A stretch of DNA of 57,731 nucleotides from Gammaproteobacteria bacterium. Its GTDB lineage: Bacteria; Pseudomonadota; Gammaproteobacteria; Steroidobacterales; Woeseiaceae. The DNA is taken from assembly GCA_013151645.1 (NCBI GenBank), contig JAADHU010000023.1:1-57731 (forward strand), read 5' to 3'. Positions 44,511 to 54,105 of the stretch are shown here, piece by piece; position 1 is the first letter of the stretch; every line of letters begins with the position of its first letter. Both the position numbers and the translations under genes were made by a program. A model generated the notes under the pieces. The model was not told the DNA's origin. It saw only the letters and a program-made list of their open reading frames with translations, and searched no databases.

Positions 44511-46244
44511 ATGGACAAATTTGACCTGAAGAAAACGAAATCGGGGTATACGCTTAGTGTGCCAACACGCGGTACTTCGTTGTTGCGGTTTCCATTGTTT
44601 AACAAGGGCACGGGTTTTACGCCGGACGAGCGCCGACGCTTCGGCCTTGAAGGTCTCCTGCCCGCACAACACAACGATATCGCAACGCAGGCCGAACGCG
44701 TCTACCGGTCAATTTGTTTTAATCCCGATCCGGTGGGTCGCCATATCGGTCTGGCGGCATTGCAAGACCGTAACGAACACCTTTTTTACAAGGTGTTGAG
44801 CGACAACCTTGAGTCGCTAATGCCCATCGTTTACACGCCGACGGTTGGCAAGGCATCGCAATATTTCAGTCGTGTATTTCGCCGGGCGCGCGGCATCTGG
44901 ATAACACCGGAGCATGCCGGTCGCATCGAAGAAATTCTGCGCACTGCCGCGCCTTTCACCGGTGTTCGCTTGATGGTCGTGACGGACAACGAATCCATTC
45001 TCGGCATTGGCGACCAGGGTGCGGGCGGCATGGCCATCAGTATTGGCAAGTTGTCGTTGTATTGCGCCGGATCGGGAATTCATCCGGCGCAAACGCTGCC
45101 CATCAGTCTCGATGTCGGTACGAACAACCAGTCATTGCTCGACGATCCCCTGTACCTCGGCTGGCCGCATGAACGCCTGCGTGGACAAGCCTACGATGAT
45201 TTAGTCGATGAATTCGTTCACGCCGCTCGTGCGGTTTTCCCCACGGTCGTCATCCAGTGGGAAGACTTTCGCAAGGAAAATGCACTCGCGATCATGGACC
45301 GGTACCGTCGCAAGCTGCCGTCGTTCAACGATGACATTCAGGGCACCGGTGCCGTGGCTCTCGCGTGCATGCTTGCCGCAGTGCGTATTACAAAAACCAC
45401 CTACAGCGATAACCGCATACTGATTTACGGCGCGGGTGCGGCAGGTCTGGGCATTGCAAGACAACTTCGCTCGCAATTCAAGGATTCGGGTTTGAACGGG
45501 ATTGCGCTGCGACAGTCAATCCTCGTAATGGATAGCCGGGGTGTCATCAGTGAAGATCGCGAGCATCTCGACGACTACAAAAAGGAACTGGCGTGGCCCT
45601 CTGACCTGGCCAGCGCTTTGCAGATTGAAGATAACGACAGAGCGAATCTGCAAAAAGTGATCGCGGCGTACAAGCCGACCGCACTGATTGGTGCATCCGG
45701 GCAAGCAGGATCATTTTCGGAATCCTGCATCCGTACGATGGCAGAGAATGTCGAAAGGCCCGTGATATTGCCGATGTCGAATCCGACCTCGATCAGCGAA
45801 GCGACGCCGGAAAACATCTTGCGCTGGACCGAGGGTCGGGCTCTTGTTGCAACGGGTAGCCCGTTTGATGATGTAAAAATGCGCGGCGGTCTGCAGCGCA
45901 TTGGCCAGGCCAATAACGTGTTCGTTTTTCCCGGCCTTGGACTGGGGACCATCGTGAGCAATGCCAGGGAAGTCACGGATTCGATGATCAGCGCCAGCGC
46001 GATCGCGTTAGCCGATAGTCTTAGCGATGCGGAACTCGCGAGCGGCTGCCTGATGCCCGAGGTGGAGCGTTTATGGGAGATTTGCGGCGATGTGGCGCTC
46101 GCCGTGGCGGCACAAGCGGTCAGCGACGGCGTAGCCGAAAAGCGCAGCATGGACGAACTACAACAAGCCATGACGGACTACCGGTGGCGACCGGAGTATC
46201 CGACGATATTGCAAGGCGCGAGCGGGGGGAATCAGGATGAGTGA
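44511..46244 (+). CDS. maeA: NAD-type malic enzyme
   Basis: This 577-residue enzyme is of the large eukaryote-like malic enzyme class. MPIVYTPTVGKA, the malate-binding RIEEILRTAAPFTGVRL region, GDQGAGGMAISIGKL, the metal-binding DDIQGTGAVALA, and IYGAGAAGLGIA (nucleotide site) are all present, as is PMSNPTSISEATPE. It converts malate to pyruvate and carbon dioxide with reduction of NAD(P). Its length and N-terminus match the SfcA/MaeA type. It starts 30 bases after ccmI and may share its transcript. Confidence 0.93.
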   Translation: MDKFDLKKTKSGYTLSVPTRGTSLLRFPLFNKGTGFTPDERRRFGLEGLLPAQHNDIATQAERVYRSICFNPDPVGRHIGLAALQDRNEHLFYKVLSDNLESLMPIVYTPTVGKASQYFSRVFRRARGIWITPEHAGRIEEILRTAAPFTGVRLMVVTDNESILGIGDQGAGGMAISIGKLSLYCAGSGIHPAQTLPISLDVGTNNQSLLDDPLYLGWPHERLRGQAYDDLVDEFVHAARAVFPTVVIQWEDFRKENALAIMDRYRRKLPSFNDDIQGTGAVALACMLAAVRITKTTYSDNRILIYGAGAAGLGIARQLRSQFKDSGLNGIALRQSILVMDSRGVISEDREHLDDYKKELAWPSDLASALQIEDNDRANLQKVIAAYKPTALIGASGQAGSFSESCIRTMAENVERPVILPMSNPTSISEATPENILRWTEGRALVATGSPFDDVKMRGGLQRIGQANNVFVFPGLGLGTIVSNAREVTDSMISASAIALADSLSDAELASGCLMPEVERLWEICGDVALAVAAQAVSDGVAEKRSMDELQQAMTDYRWRPEYPTILQGASGGNQDE

Positions 46245-46644
46245 GCAGAATTTGGTTGAAGCGGCGACTCGGTGTTTTGCCTGCGGGCCGGATAATCCGA
46301 TTGGCCTGCGGATAAGATTTTCGATCGATGCAGAGGGACGCTGCAATGGCACGTTCACGCCGGGCGAAAACCACGTTGGTTACCGCAATACCGTGCACGG
46401 CGGCATCATCTATTCCGCGCTCGACGATGTCATGGCCAATGTACTGTATTTGCAGGACCGCAAGGCGCATACCGCACGCTGCGAGATACGCTACCGGCAG
46501 GCACTCGAAATCGGTCAGACGATTCAGTTATCGGGATGGATCGCTACGGAGCGACGGCGATTGGTTGTGTTGAAGAGCGAGGCTCGATTAGCGACGGACC
46601 AGACGCTGATCGCCGATTGCGAAGCCAGCTTTATGACCATGTAA
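46237..46644 (+). CDS. PaaI-like hotdog-fold thioesterase
   Basis: This 135-residue single-domain protein has RCFACGPDNPIGLRIRF at the N-terminus and the thioesterase helix segment YRNTVHGGIIYSALDDVM. The GGIIYSALDD patch matches the catalytic Asp area of the 4HBT/PaaI families. It probably hydrolyses an acyl-CoA of unknown type. ATG 46237 lies inside the end of the malic enzyme gene with GGGGGAATCAGG before it, so the two are co-translated. Confidence 0.8.
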   Translation: MSEQNLVEAATRCFACGPDNPIGLRIRFSIDAEGRCNGTFTPGENHVGYRNTVHGGIIYSALDDVMANVLYLQDRKAHTARCEIRYRQALEIGQTIQLSGWIATERRRLVVLKSEARLATDQTLIADCEASFMTM

Positions 46645-46659
46645 TTTTGGGAGCTAATT

Positions 46660-47625
46660 TTGTCGCTATCCTCTTTGTTCGATAATTCGCTGCGATTACC
46701 CCTGATCGGCGCGCCACTATTCATCGTTTCGGGCCCTGATCTTGTCATCGCGCAATGCAAAGCCGGCATTGTCGGCTCGTTTCCCGCGCTCAATGCGAGA
46801 CCGGAACCGGTGCTCGACGAGTGGCTCACCCGAATCAAGCAGGAACTTGCCGAATTCAAAACAGCCAACCCGGATCGACCGGTCGCGCCATTCGCCGTTA
46901 ACCAGATTGTCCACCAAAGCAATACGCGCTTGCAGCACGATGTTGAGCAGTGCGTGAAACACAAAGTACCGATTGTCATCACCAGTCTGCGACCGCCGGC
47001 TGCGGTTGTGGAAGCCGTTCACGGTTATGGCGGGCTGGTTTTTCATGACGTGATCAACATAAGGCACGCACGCAAGGCGATAGAACAGGGTGTCGACGGC
47101 ATCATCGCGGTTTGCGCGGGTGCCGGCGGTCATGCCGGTTCCCTGAGCCCGTTTGCGTTGGTCAAGGAAATCCGCCAGATATTCGACGGCACGGTTATTC
47201 TTTCAGGCAGCATGAGTCGCGGCGGTGATGTGTTGGCCGCGCAGGCGATGGGTGCCGATCTGGCCTATATCGGCACGCGATTCGTTGCCACCGAGGAAGC
47301 CAATGCACAAGCCGAATACAAGGACATGATCGTTAGCAGTGCGGCGAATGATATCGTGCTGACGTCCTTGTTTACCGGCGTACACGGCAGCTATCTGCGA
47401 GGAAGTATTTCAAACGCGGGCCTCGATCCCGACCATCTGCCCGAAGCCGACAAGAACACCATGAACTTCGGTAGTGGAAGCTCCAGTAAGGCAAAAGCAT
47501 GGCGTGACATCTGGGGCGCCGGGCAGGGCGTGGGCAGCATTGATGATGTGCCGGCGGTGGCGGAGCTGGTGGAACGTATGGCACAGGAATACGAAGAGGC
47601 CAAAAGGCGTTTTTGTGCAAACTGA
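46660..47625 (+). CDS. Nitronate monooxygenase family FMN enzyme
   Basis: This 321-residue TIM-barrel protein has LPLIGAPLFIVSGPDLVIAQ at the start and VCAGAGGHAGSLSPFA in the middle, where His is the usual catalytic base. The flavin-binding end VILSGSMSRGGDVLAAQAMG and ADLAYIGTRFVAT completes the fold. It would oxidise alkyl nitronates or propionate 3-nitronate. TTG 46660 with GGGAG 7-11 bases upstream is the start. It follows the thioesterase on the same strand. Confidence 0.87.
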   Translation: MSLSSLFDNSLRLPLIGAPLFIVSGPDLVIAQCKAGIVGSFPALNARPEPVLDEWLTRIKQELAEFKTANPDRPVAPFAVNQIVHQSNTRLQHDVEQCVKHKVPIVITSLRPPAAVVEAVHGYGGLVFHDVINIRHARKAIEQGVDGIIAVCAGAGGHAGSLSPFALVKEIRQIFDGTVILSGSMSRGGDVLAAQAMGADLAYIGTRFVATEEANAQAEYKDMIVSSAANDIVLTSLFTGVHGSYLRGSISNAGLDPDHLPEADKNTMNFGSGSSSKAKAWRDIWGAGQGVGSIDDVPAVAELVERMAQEYEEAKRRFCAN

Positions 47626-47644
47626 AACGGGCGCAGTATAAACA

Positions 47645-48064
47645 ATGCAGGCAATGATTCTCTCTTTCCTGATCGTCGGATTCGGCGGTGCGACCGGCGC
47701 AATGGCAAGATTCGGTATCACGATGGCGACGCTGCGTTACAGCGCCGTCATACCCGTTGGCACCCTGGTTTCAAACGTACTGGGTTGTTTCATCATGGGT
47801 GTCGTCGTGCAAATGTTGGCACGAGTCACCTGGTTCGCCGAAGGCGGCATCGTCACCGACCACAATCGACTTCTGTTCGCGGTCGGATTTTGCGGTGCTT
47901 TTACGACCTTGTCCGCGCTGGTCCTTGAAATGAGTACGATGATGCAGCGCAACGACGTCTCGCTTGCATTTGCTTACCTGGTGATTACCCTGATCGGGAG
48001 TTTTGCGGCGTTCCATGCCGGTGCGGTGCTGCTACGATTGGTTTCCCAGGCGCAAGGTGGTTAG
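47645..48064 (+). CDS. crcB: Fluoride channel CrcB/Fluc
   Basis: This 139-residue, four-helix protein has the family motifs GFGGATGAMARFGI, PVGTLVSNVLGCFIMG (Asn in helix 2) and GFCGAFTTLSAL (central Phe pair and Thr/Ser track). It exports fluoride as a dual-topology dimer. It follows the nitronate monooxygenase by 19 bases, so no fluoride riboswitch can sit in front of it. Confidence 0.9.
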   Translation: MQAMILSFLIVGFGGATGAMARFGITMATLRYSAVIPVGTLVSNVLGCFIMGVVVQMLARVTWFAEGGIVTDHNRLLFAVGFCGAFTTLSALVLEMSTMMQRNDVSLAFAYLVITLIGSFAAFHAGAVLLRLVSQAQGG

Positions 48065-48131
48065 TCGATCTCGCGGTAGCTGAGGGAAGACAAATGATGA
48101 AAATGACACGAGTGAGACAGGATTTCATATT

Positions 48132-49136
48132 ATGGCGATAGACATGCATGCGCATTTCCTGCCACCTGCATTGGCGGATAATCTGCGCACACGGGAATTT
48201 CTGCCACGCATTGAGTCAGGACAGGACGGGCAGGAAGTTTTTTACCGACCGTTTGGCACGACCCCCTTCGATCCTTCGTATGTCGATATCGAACCGCGCA
48301 TCGACGAATTAAAACGGCTGGGCATAACGACCCAGTTATTGTCACTACCAGGCCTGATCGGCATCGACAGCCTGCCGCTGGCCGATTCGCTGCCCATGGT
48401 GAGGATATTTAACGATTCGGTGTCGGGCTTGTGCAAGCGTTACCCGGATCTGTTCGTCGGCCTGGCGGGCCTGCCGATGATTGATATCGACAAAGCAGGC
48501 GAGGAACTTCGTCGCGGTGTCGAAGAGCTCGGACTGATTGGCGCCATCCTGCCCATCAATTGTTTCGTGAACCGGGCCGAAGCCGAAAAACTGGCGCCGT
48601 TGTTTCAGATTGGTCAGGAGTTGAAGCTGCACTTTTTCCTGCATCCCGGCCGGCGACCCGACGAGGTTATGCCCGGGTTGCGCGAGGCCAAAACGGTGGT
48701 TCCCTGGGCCGGTTCCGTGCCGACGCGGTCGTTGAAAGTGCAAACCGACATAGCGCGTGCCGCCGTGACACTGCTCTATTCAAAGTTTCTGGACGACTAT
48801 CCCGACGTCACCTTGCACATGTCGAATCTTGGCGGAACCTACCCGATGGTTGTCGAACGTATCGATCATCTCTCCCGGGTACGCTCGCCGGACAAGCCAC
48901 CCGTCACGGAACAGGCGCGAGAAATATACGTCGATTGCGGGTCCCTGGGACCGCGAGCCGTCGAAATGGCCGTCGATGTGTTTGGCGCCGACCATGTTCT
49001 CCTGGGTTCCGATACGCCGACATTTGTCACCGAGTGGTCGCTTGCTGCCATTCGTGATGCGGAAATTTCAGAGGCGCAGCGTAAACAAATCCTTGAGACC
49101 AATGCATTGAAACTGTTGCGCCGTCGTGCGACCTGA
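48132..49136 (+). CDS. ACMSD-like metal-dependent amidohydrolase
   Basis: This 334-residue TIM-barrel protein starts MAIDMHAHFLPP, with the H-x-H metal pair, and continues with FFLHPGRRP (third His) and the closing LLGSDTPTF with the metal Asp. FVGLAGLPMIDIDKA is typical of the amidohydrolase-2/aminocarboxymuconate-semialdehyde decarboxylase branch. It could decarboxylate or hydrolyse an aromatic breakdown product, but the substrate is unknown. It converges with the decarboxylase gene at 49149, 12 bases away. Confidence 0.82.
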   Translation: MAIDMHAHFLPPALADNLRTREFLPRIESGQDGQEVFYRPFGTTPFDPSYVDIEPRIDELKRLGITTQLLSLPGLIGIDSLPLADSLPMVRIFNDSVSGLCKRYPDLFVGLAGLPMIDIDKAGEELRRGVEELGLIGAILPINCFVNRAEAEKLAPLFQIGQELKLHFFLHPGRRPDEVMPGLREAKTVVPWAGSVPTRSLKVQTDIARAAVTLLYSKFLDDYPDVTLHMSNLGGTYPMVVERIDHLSRVRSPDKPPVTEQAREIYVDCGSLGPRAVEMAVDVFGADHVLLGSDTPTFVTEWSLAAIRDAEISEAQRKQILETNALKLLRRRAT

Positions 49137-49148
49137 GGGGAGCGTGCT

Positions 49149-50510
49149 CTAGTCGTCGTCACTTGGCTTGACCGCGGCTTCAAGAAGCGGCCACATATCG
49201 TCAAGCCAGTCCAGATGTTCCGGTTTCATCAGGCATGAGCGCAGCACCCGCACGGTATCTCGATTCGCGATGAGATCCGGCCAGTAATGACGCACCATAT
49301 CGACAGGCAGTTCGATCAGGGCCAGGTGCAGGTCCTTGCTCGCCGCGCGATGAAATACCTCACTCGCATGCTCACTGATTGAAGCGGCATCAGCGCCGTT
49401 CACCGCATAAACGACGATGTCCAGCTCCGGTGGCATCAGTGCCTTGAAAAGGTTGCTCTGCTCGACGCGGTTCCACAACGCTCTGGCGGCCAGCAATGAC
49501 CGGTCAAGGTCTTGTGCGAACTCGCCACCCACGTCCATTGGGAACAGTTGTTGTGTTGCCCAGAGCGCGACGGCGGCAGCACCGGGCCGCGAACACTCGA
49601 GACTGATCTCACCAAGGTGAAGTTCGGCCGAGCTGAAATAGGTATACGGCGAGTCGTGCTTGTACAACGCACCGACGGATGAATCTCTAAACAGGATACA
49701 GCCGCACCCATAAGGTTGCAGCCCGTGCTTGTGCGGATCGATAACGACCGAATCGGCTTGCGCTATCACATCGAACGCGTCGCGTGCCGCCGAGGCCAGT
49801 TCACTGCTGAGTGTAAAATAACCGCCGTACGCAGTATCCACATGGACGCGAACCTCGTATTTTCGCGCCAGTTTGAGAATATCCGGCAGCGGGTCCACGG
49901 CACCAATGCCGGTCGTGCCCAGCGTTGCCACGACGGTACCCACGTCGCCAGCCGCGAGAACCGATTCGAGCGCCTCCAGGTCCATCGTTCCCGCATCGGT
50001 GACCGACACCGCTGCGAATTCCAGCGCGAGAACCTCGCTGATCCGGGCGTGCGTATAGTGCGCCTGTGCCGAAGCGATGATCTTCTTACCCGGATGCAAA
50101 CGACCGGCAACCCACAATGCCTCGAGATTGGCCATGGTTCCGCCGCCGCAAAGGTGACCCAGCGGATCGTCCAAGCCGAACATCGTGCCGATCGCCTGAA
50201 CGCACTCTTTTTCAAGTGCCGAGCTGGCACGGCCGCCGTCCAGTGCATGGTTGTTTGGATTGGTCCACAGGGCCAGCATGTAGGCGATGCGAGCCACCGC
50301 GTGCGGTGGCTTCAACATCTGACCGGCATAGCGAGGGTGATGGTAGGGGTAGTTGTCCTGCATACGCACCGCGACCTCCTGCAGCACTGCATCAATCGCG
50401 TCTGTATCTATATCGGCCTCGAAGTCGGGCAGTTCGCTGAAACCGTTTGCCAGGGTATCGAGTGCATCTTTCAGGATTGTCAGTTCAGCCGGGTTAATCA
50501 TGCGTCTCAT
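49149..50510 (-). CDS. Group II PLP-dependent decarboxylase
   Basis: This 453-residue fold-type I enzyme has the PLP Lys261 in VVIDPHKHGLQPYGCG, Asp225 in VHVDTAYGGYF, His151 in SAQAHYTHARI (ring stacking) and HLCGGGTMANLEA. The closest named groups are tyrosine, aspartate and glutamate decarboxylases of the archaeal/MfnA and aromatic kind. The substrate cannot be set by eye. GGAAAG before the ATG supports the start. If aromatic, it would yield the type of amine that the TTQ enzymes of region 3 oxidise; this is only a thought, since the genes are 27 kb apart. Confidence 0.85.
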   Translation of the reverse strand: MRRMINPAELTILKDALDTLANGFSELPDFEADIDTDAIDAVLQEVAVRMQDNYPYHHPRYAGQMLKPPHAVARIAYMLALWTNPNNHALDGGRASSALEKECVQAIGTMFGLDDPLGHLCGGGTMANLEALWVAGRLHPGKKIIASAQAHYTHARISEVLALEFAAVSVTDAGTMDLEALESVLAAGDVGTVVATLGTTGIGAVDPLPDILKLARKYEVRVHVDTAYGGYFTLSSELASAARDAFDVIAQADSVVIDPHKHGLQPYGCGCILFRDSSVGALYKHDSPYTYFSSAELHLGEISLECSRPGAAAVALWATQQLFPMDVGGEFAQDLDRSLLAARALWNRVEQSNLFKALMPPELDIVVYAVNGADAASISEHASEVFHRAASKDLHLALIELPVDMVRHYWPDLIANRDTVRVLRSCLMKPEHLDWLDDMWPLLEAAVKPSDDD

Positions 50511-50609
50511 TGCTTTCCATTGACCGCTACGGCTCGTGAGCTTACCCTAAAACGCTCGCAACCTGACTGTCGGGCGAAAACAGGCTCCGACCAAAACTGA
50601 TTTCGGACT

Positions 50610-51881
50610 ATGGATCTCCTCGCACTGGCTGTACCGTTTTTCGTCCTCGCATTGCTGCTTGAAATAGCCGTGGATCGCTGGCGCGGCACGGGACACTATC
50701 GCTTGAACGATGCGGTCAACAGCATCAGCGCCGGCACACTGATGTCGACGTTCGGCTATTTCACCGGATTCATACCGTTATTTTTTTACGCTTTCGTATT
50801 GCAGAATTTCGGTCTGTTCGATATTGATATGACCGACTTCGATACCTCGCCACGAGGTCTGGCCTTTTGGCTTGCGGCCTTGCTGGCCTGGGATTTTTGT
50901 TACTACTGGCAACACCGCTTTGGGCACGAAATATCCATTCTCTGGGCGTCACACGCCGTGCATCATCAGAGTGAAGACTACAATCTCTCGACGGCGCTGC
51001 GGCAGACGAGCAGCGGTTTTCTGTTCAGCTGGATATTCTACTTACCGCTGTTCCTCATCGGCCTGCCGCTTCAGGTCGTCGCCACGGTTTATGCAATTGA
51101 TCTCATCTATCAGTTCTGGGTGCATACGCAGCACGTGCGCAAGCTGGGGTGGATCGACCGGGTATTCGTGACACCGTCAAACCATCGTGTGCATCATGCG
51201 CAAAACGAAATTTACATCGATCGAAACTATGGCGGTATCCTGATTCTCTGGGACCGGCTGTTCGGGACTTTCCAGGAAGAACTGGACGAGGAACCGGTGC
51301 TGTTCGGCGTTCGCAAACCGCTGCAAAGCTGGAACCCGTTCTGGGCCAACCTGCAGGTGTACGGCTATCTCTGGTCCGATGCGGTTAATACCCGTAAGTG
51401 GAGCGACAAGCTGGGTATCTGGTTTCGCAGAACGGGTTGGCGGCCGGCCGACGTTCAAGCTCGCTTTCCGGCAAAGAAGGCCGACCCCGAACATTTTCAG
51501 AAGTACGACCCGCAATCGACAACGGCGCTCCGGCGTTACGTTCTCGCACAGTTTGTTCTCACGATATTCGCCATTGTGTGGATCGGCGTACTGTTTGCGG
51601 AGCAGGGTGCGGCTGCTGTGGTGTTGCCGTGCGTGTTGTTGTGGATCACGCTGTATTCGTTTGGCCTAATGAACGATTGTCGACCGAACGCAATTCGCTT
51701 TGAAGCTTTGCGACTGTTGCTGATCGTGCCAGCGCTCACGACAGCGATGTCGGTCCGGCAGCTCATCGATGTACCGGTCGAAAGTCTGACCGCTTACACC
51801 GCTTTGTATGTGCTCGGGTCGAGCACCGGCTTGTGGTTGGCGGCCAGGAGCCGCGAGCTGGCCCCGCGGGCGATTTCGTAG
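50610..51881 (+). CDS. Sterol desaturase/fatty acid hydroxylase family membrane protein
   Basis: This 423-residue membrane di-iron enzyme has the eight-His pattern in three boxes: HRFGHEISI, ASHAVHHQSEDYN, and HHRVHHAQNE, with an extra WVHTQHV. The C-terminal 130 residues add further membrane helices, as in alkylglycerol monooxygenase-like members. It would hydroxylate or desaturate a lipid using oxygen. Divergent from the PLP decarboxylase gene, 99 bases apart. Confidence 0.87.
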   Translation: MDLLALAVPFFVLALLLEIAVDRWRGTGHYRLNDAVNSISAGTLMSTFGYFTGFIPLFFYAFVLQNFGLFDIDMTDFDTSPRGLAFWLAALLAWDFCYYWQHRFGHEISILWASHAVHHQSEDYNLSTALRQTSSGFLFSWIFYLPLFLIGLPLQVVATVYAIDLIYQFWVHTQHVRKLGWIDRVFVTPSNHRVHHAQNEIYIDRNYGGILILWDRLFGTFQEELDEEPVLFGVRKPLQSWNPFWANLQVYGYLWSDAVNTRKWSDKLGIWFRRTGWRPADVQARFPAKKADPEHFQKYDPQSTTALRRYVLAQFVLTIFAIVWIGVLFAEQGAAAVVLPCVLLWITLYSFGLMNDCRPNAIRFEALRLLLIVPALTTAMSVRQLIDVPVESLTAYTALYVLGSSTGLWLAARSRELAPRAIS

Positions 51882-51891
51882 ATTCAGATTC

Positions 51892-52236
51892 TTAACGCCG
51901 ATTCTCGCGGCAGGAGTCATAGTCTCGCTTCGCCATGGCCATTTCGGTGAACACCTCAAGCAACTCTGGGTGTCTGGCTATTTGAACAGCCATGTCTTCC
52001 CGCAAGAGTTTTTCATTCTTCCTAAGCACTGCCAAACCCGGCGTCACAGCGTGATCGAAATAAGATTGAGGGCATTCCGATCGATGGTGTGATCATCAAT
52101 CCCGCCATCTGTTTGAGACGTGAGGTTTGGCGCCGCAAGTCGCATCGAGCCGTTCGAGGTTGAGTCGATATGACGCGTTGTCATAAATTGCCGAGGTCAC
52201 CGTTGAATTTGGGTACTGGTCGATATTCATGGCCAT
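51892..52236 (-). pseudogene. Probable decayed gene, two minus-strand fragments
   Basis: The gap between 51881 and 52360 carries two minus-strand frames that look like protein. One, from ATG 52236 to the stop at 52096, begins MAMNIDQYPNSTVTSAIYDN and has AAGG upstream. The other runs from about 52088 down to TAA 51892-51894, contains LLREDMAVQIARHPELLEVF and ends in RRENRR-like residues. They are in different frames and could be pieces of one broken gene. I do not recognise the family. Confidence 0.4.
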
Positions 52237-52359
52237 ATTACCTTGTTTTATAATTCACCCTCCAGCTCCGCCGTTCCAATAAGGAACCGGACGGGTTGGA
52301 TCGTTTTATATTTTCGTTTGTCGCGTCTCGGCAAACGATGCAACCGGCTGGAGTGGTTC

Positions 52360-53472
52360 ATGCCCAAACACAGATCTCCCGGACAAAAGCGCAAGCGCAT
52401 CGTGCGCATTGCTACTTTCGTTCTTTTTGCGCTGGCGACCTACGGGGGTGCGCTGGTATTTGAAGGCATCAGATCCAACAGCCTTGAGTGGGTAAACGAT
52501 CACCGCGAGGTTTCGGCGACCATTACGGAATTGTTCGCCGAAGAGGAAGAATATCGCGGCCGTAAAGGGCGCAAACGGTACCGCGACATTTACTTTGTCT
52601 CTTACCGCTTTACCGCCGACGAGAATGAATATGACAATACGGTGGAAGTCAGCGAGTCAGCGTTTGCAGGCCATGAAGAAAACGGCAGCATCAATGTGTT
52701 TTATTCCCCCGACGATCCGTATTTGAGCGATACCGAAAGCAACATCGTATCTGATCTGTCGGGCAACAACCTGGTCGGCAATATGCTCGGAGTCGCTACC
52801 TATTCGGTGCCTGCGGTCCTGGTACTTTACTGGCTTTTGATGCTCGTTTTTGTGCGGGAATCAAAGACAGCGTTGCCGGAAGGTTTCTACACGGAAACGT
52901 CCTGGCTGGATATCGATGACAACTACGTCGTAGCGCTCGACGGAACCGACCTGGTGTTTTTCGACATAGAGGCCGGACAGACCGGCGACGTTCAGAACAC
53001 GTTCCAGAATAACGGCACGCTGGAGGAACTGATTGCGATTAGTAAGTCGTCCAAATTCAAACGGATTCCATTGAGTGAAATTGCGAAGCTCACGAGCGAT
53101 CACAATTCAGATACGTTAAGTATCGAACACGGCGACGATGTCCACTCCGTTGAATTTCTCACGCAGACGGTCAAAGCACATGCACTTGAGCGAATAAAGG
53201 TGCGGCTTGCCGATACGCTTGAATACGAGAGAACAGAACATAGCCGGCTGCGGTCCGCCGCGCCGTCGATGATCGTGCTGGCGATATTCGCGGGCGCAGT
53301 ATCCATTTTTGATGTTTTTATACTAAACCTGTTGATCGGAATTATTGCTGTCTTCTCGGTCATTCCATCGATCATCTCGCGCCTGATCGACCCTACTGTC
53401 AGGGAAGAATGGCTGCAGCCGGATTCTACAAAAACGAAATACGCTGCTACTCAGGACGGATTGCCGTCTTGA
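52360..53472 (+). CDS. DUF3592-like membrane protein
   Basis: This 370-residue protein has a basic start (MPKHRSPGQKRKR), a first membrane helix (about 15-35), and an extracytoplasmic domain with VSATITELFAEEEEYRGR, YFVSYRFTADENEYDNTVEV and VFYSPDDPYLSD, the usual DUF3592 pattern. A second helix (about 150-170) and a C-terminal helix pair near 310-345 follow. The soluble middle part, with LDIDDNYVVALDGTDLVF, is not recognised. GGAG 7-10 bases before ATG 52360 sets the start. Its 3' end overlaps the convergent TetR gene by 26 bases. Confidence 0.72.
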   Translation: MPKHRSPGQKRKRIVRIATFVLFALATYGGALVFEGIRSNSLEWVNDHREVSATITELFAEEEEYRGRKGRKRYRDIYFVSYRFTADENEYDNTVEVSESAFAGHEENGSINVFYSPDDPYLSDTESNIVSDLSGNNLVGNMLGVATYSVPAVLVLYWLLMLVFVRESKTALPEGFYTETSWLDIDDNYVVALDGTDLVFFDIEAGQTGDVQNTFQNNGTLEELIAISKSSKFKRIPLSEIAKLTSDHNSDTLSIEHGDDVHSVEFLTQTVKAHALERIKVRLADTLEYERTEHSRLRSAAPSMIVLAIFAGAVSIFDVFILNLLIGIIAVFSVIPSIISRLIDPTVREEWLQPDSTKTKYAATQDGLPS

Positions 53473-54061
53473 ACGGTGCGCGTGCTATCGCATAGAGCCG
53501 GTCCATAAAGACACTCGACTTGAGTTGTTCCGGTCGACTGGCGAGGGTCGCCAACACGACACCTTCGACGGCCATGACGGACATCAGCACGTCCGCTTCC
53601 GGCCAGCCCGTCACTGCGGCAATGCTGGCAGCCTGCGCGTCGCGGGCCGCGGCCAGGTGTTGTTGTAAATCGAAGCCGGCCGCCAATGCATGCAAACGGG
53701 CCGTCAGCCGTGGGGCATCGGCGTGCGCCTTGACGAACGCAAGCAGCAACTCGCGCAGGAGGTCGGTTTTCGCATTGTCCGCGTGCGACAGAACGGCCTC
53801 GGCCGCGTCGCGCTCGTCAGCCACGTGCTTTTCGATCAAAGCGGCCATGATGGAGTTTGCGCCGGGAAAATATTGATACAGCGAGCCAATGCTGACACCG
53901 GCGCGTTCAGCAATGTGATTGGTCGTAAAGGGGTGCACGCCTTGCTCCAGAATGTGAGCGCCTGCTTCCAGAATGGCCTCGACAGTCTTGGTTGCACGTT
54001 GCTGTTTTGGGGCTTTACGCGGCTTCAGCGCTGATGGATTCGGTTCTTTCCGGCTCACCAT
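53447..54061 (-). CDS. TetR family transcriptional regulator
   Basis: This 204-residue protein has the DNA-binding part QQRATKTVEAILEAGAHILE, FTTNHIAERAGVSIGSLYQY and FPGANSIMAALIEKH. The C-terminal domain is of the TetR_C type with LLLAFVKAHADAPRL. I use ATG 54061, which has GGAGAG 8-13 bases upstream; a TTG at 54076 would add five residues. It diverges from an alpha/beta-hydrolase gene that starts 57 bases away, and a small palindrome there (54119-54132) is the candidate operator. Confidence 0.86.
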   Translation of the reverse strand: MVSRKEPNPSALKPRKAPKQQRATKTVEAILEAGAHILEQGVHPFTTNHIAERAGVSIGSLYQYFPGANSIMAALIEKHVADERDAAEAVLSHADNAKTDLLRELLLAFVKAHADAPRLTARLHALAAGFDLQQHLAAARDAQAASIAAVTGWPEADVLMSVMAVEGVVLATLASRPEQLKSSVFMDRLYAIARAPFKTAIRPE

Positions 54062-54105
54062 TAACGGACTCTCCAATGCGAGTAGGGGGGCGTTCTCTGT
54101 GACGC

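Noticed and set aside
47626-47644. Fluoride riboswitch before crcB
   Set aside because: Only 19 bases separate crcB from the preceding gene, too few for the aptamer.
49716-50600. Plus-strand frame of about 294 codons opposite the PLP decarboxylase gene
   Set aside because: The decarboxylase on the minus strand has all catalytic motifs; the opposite frame shows no recognisable domain.
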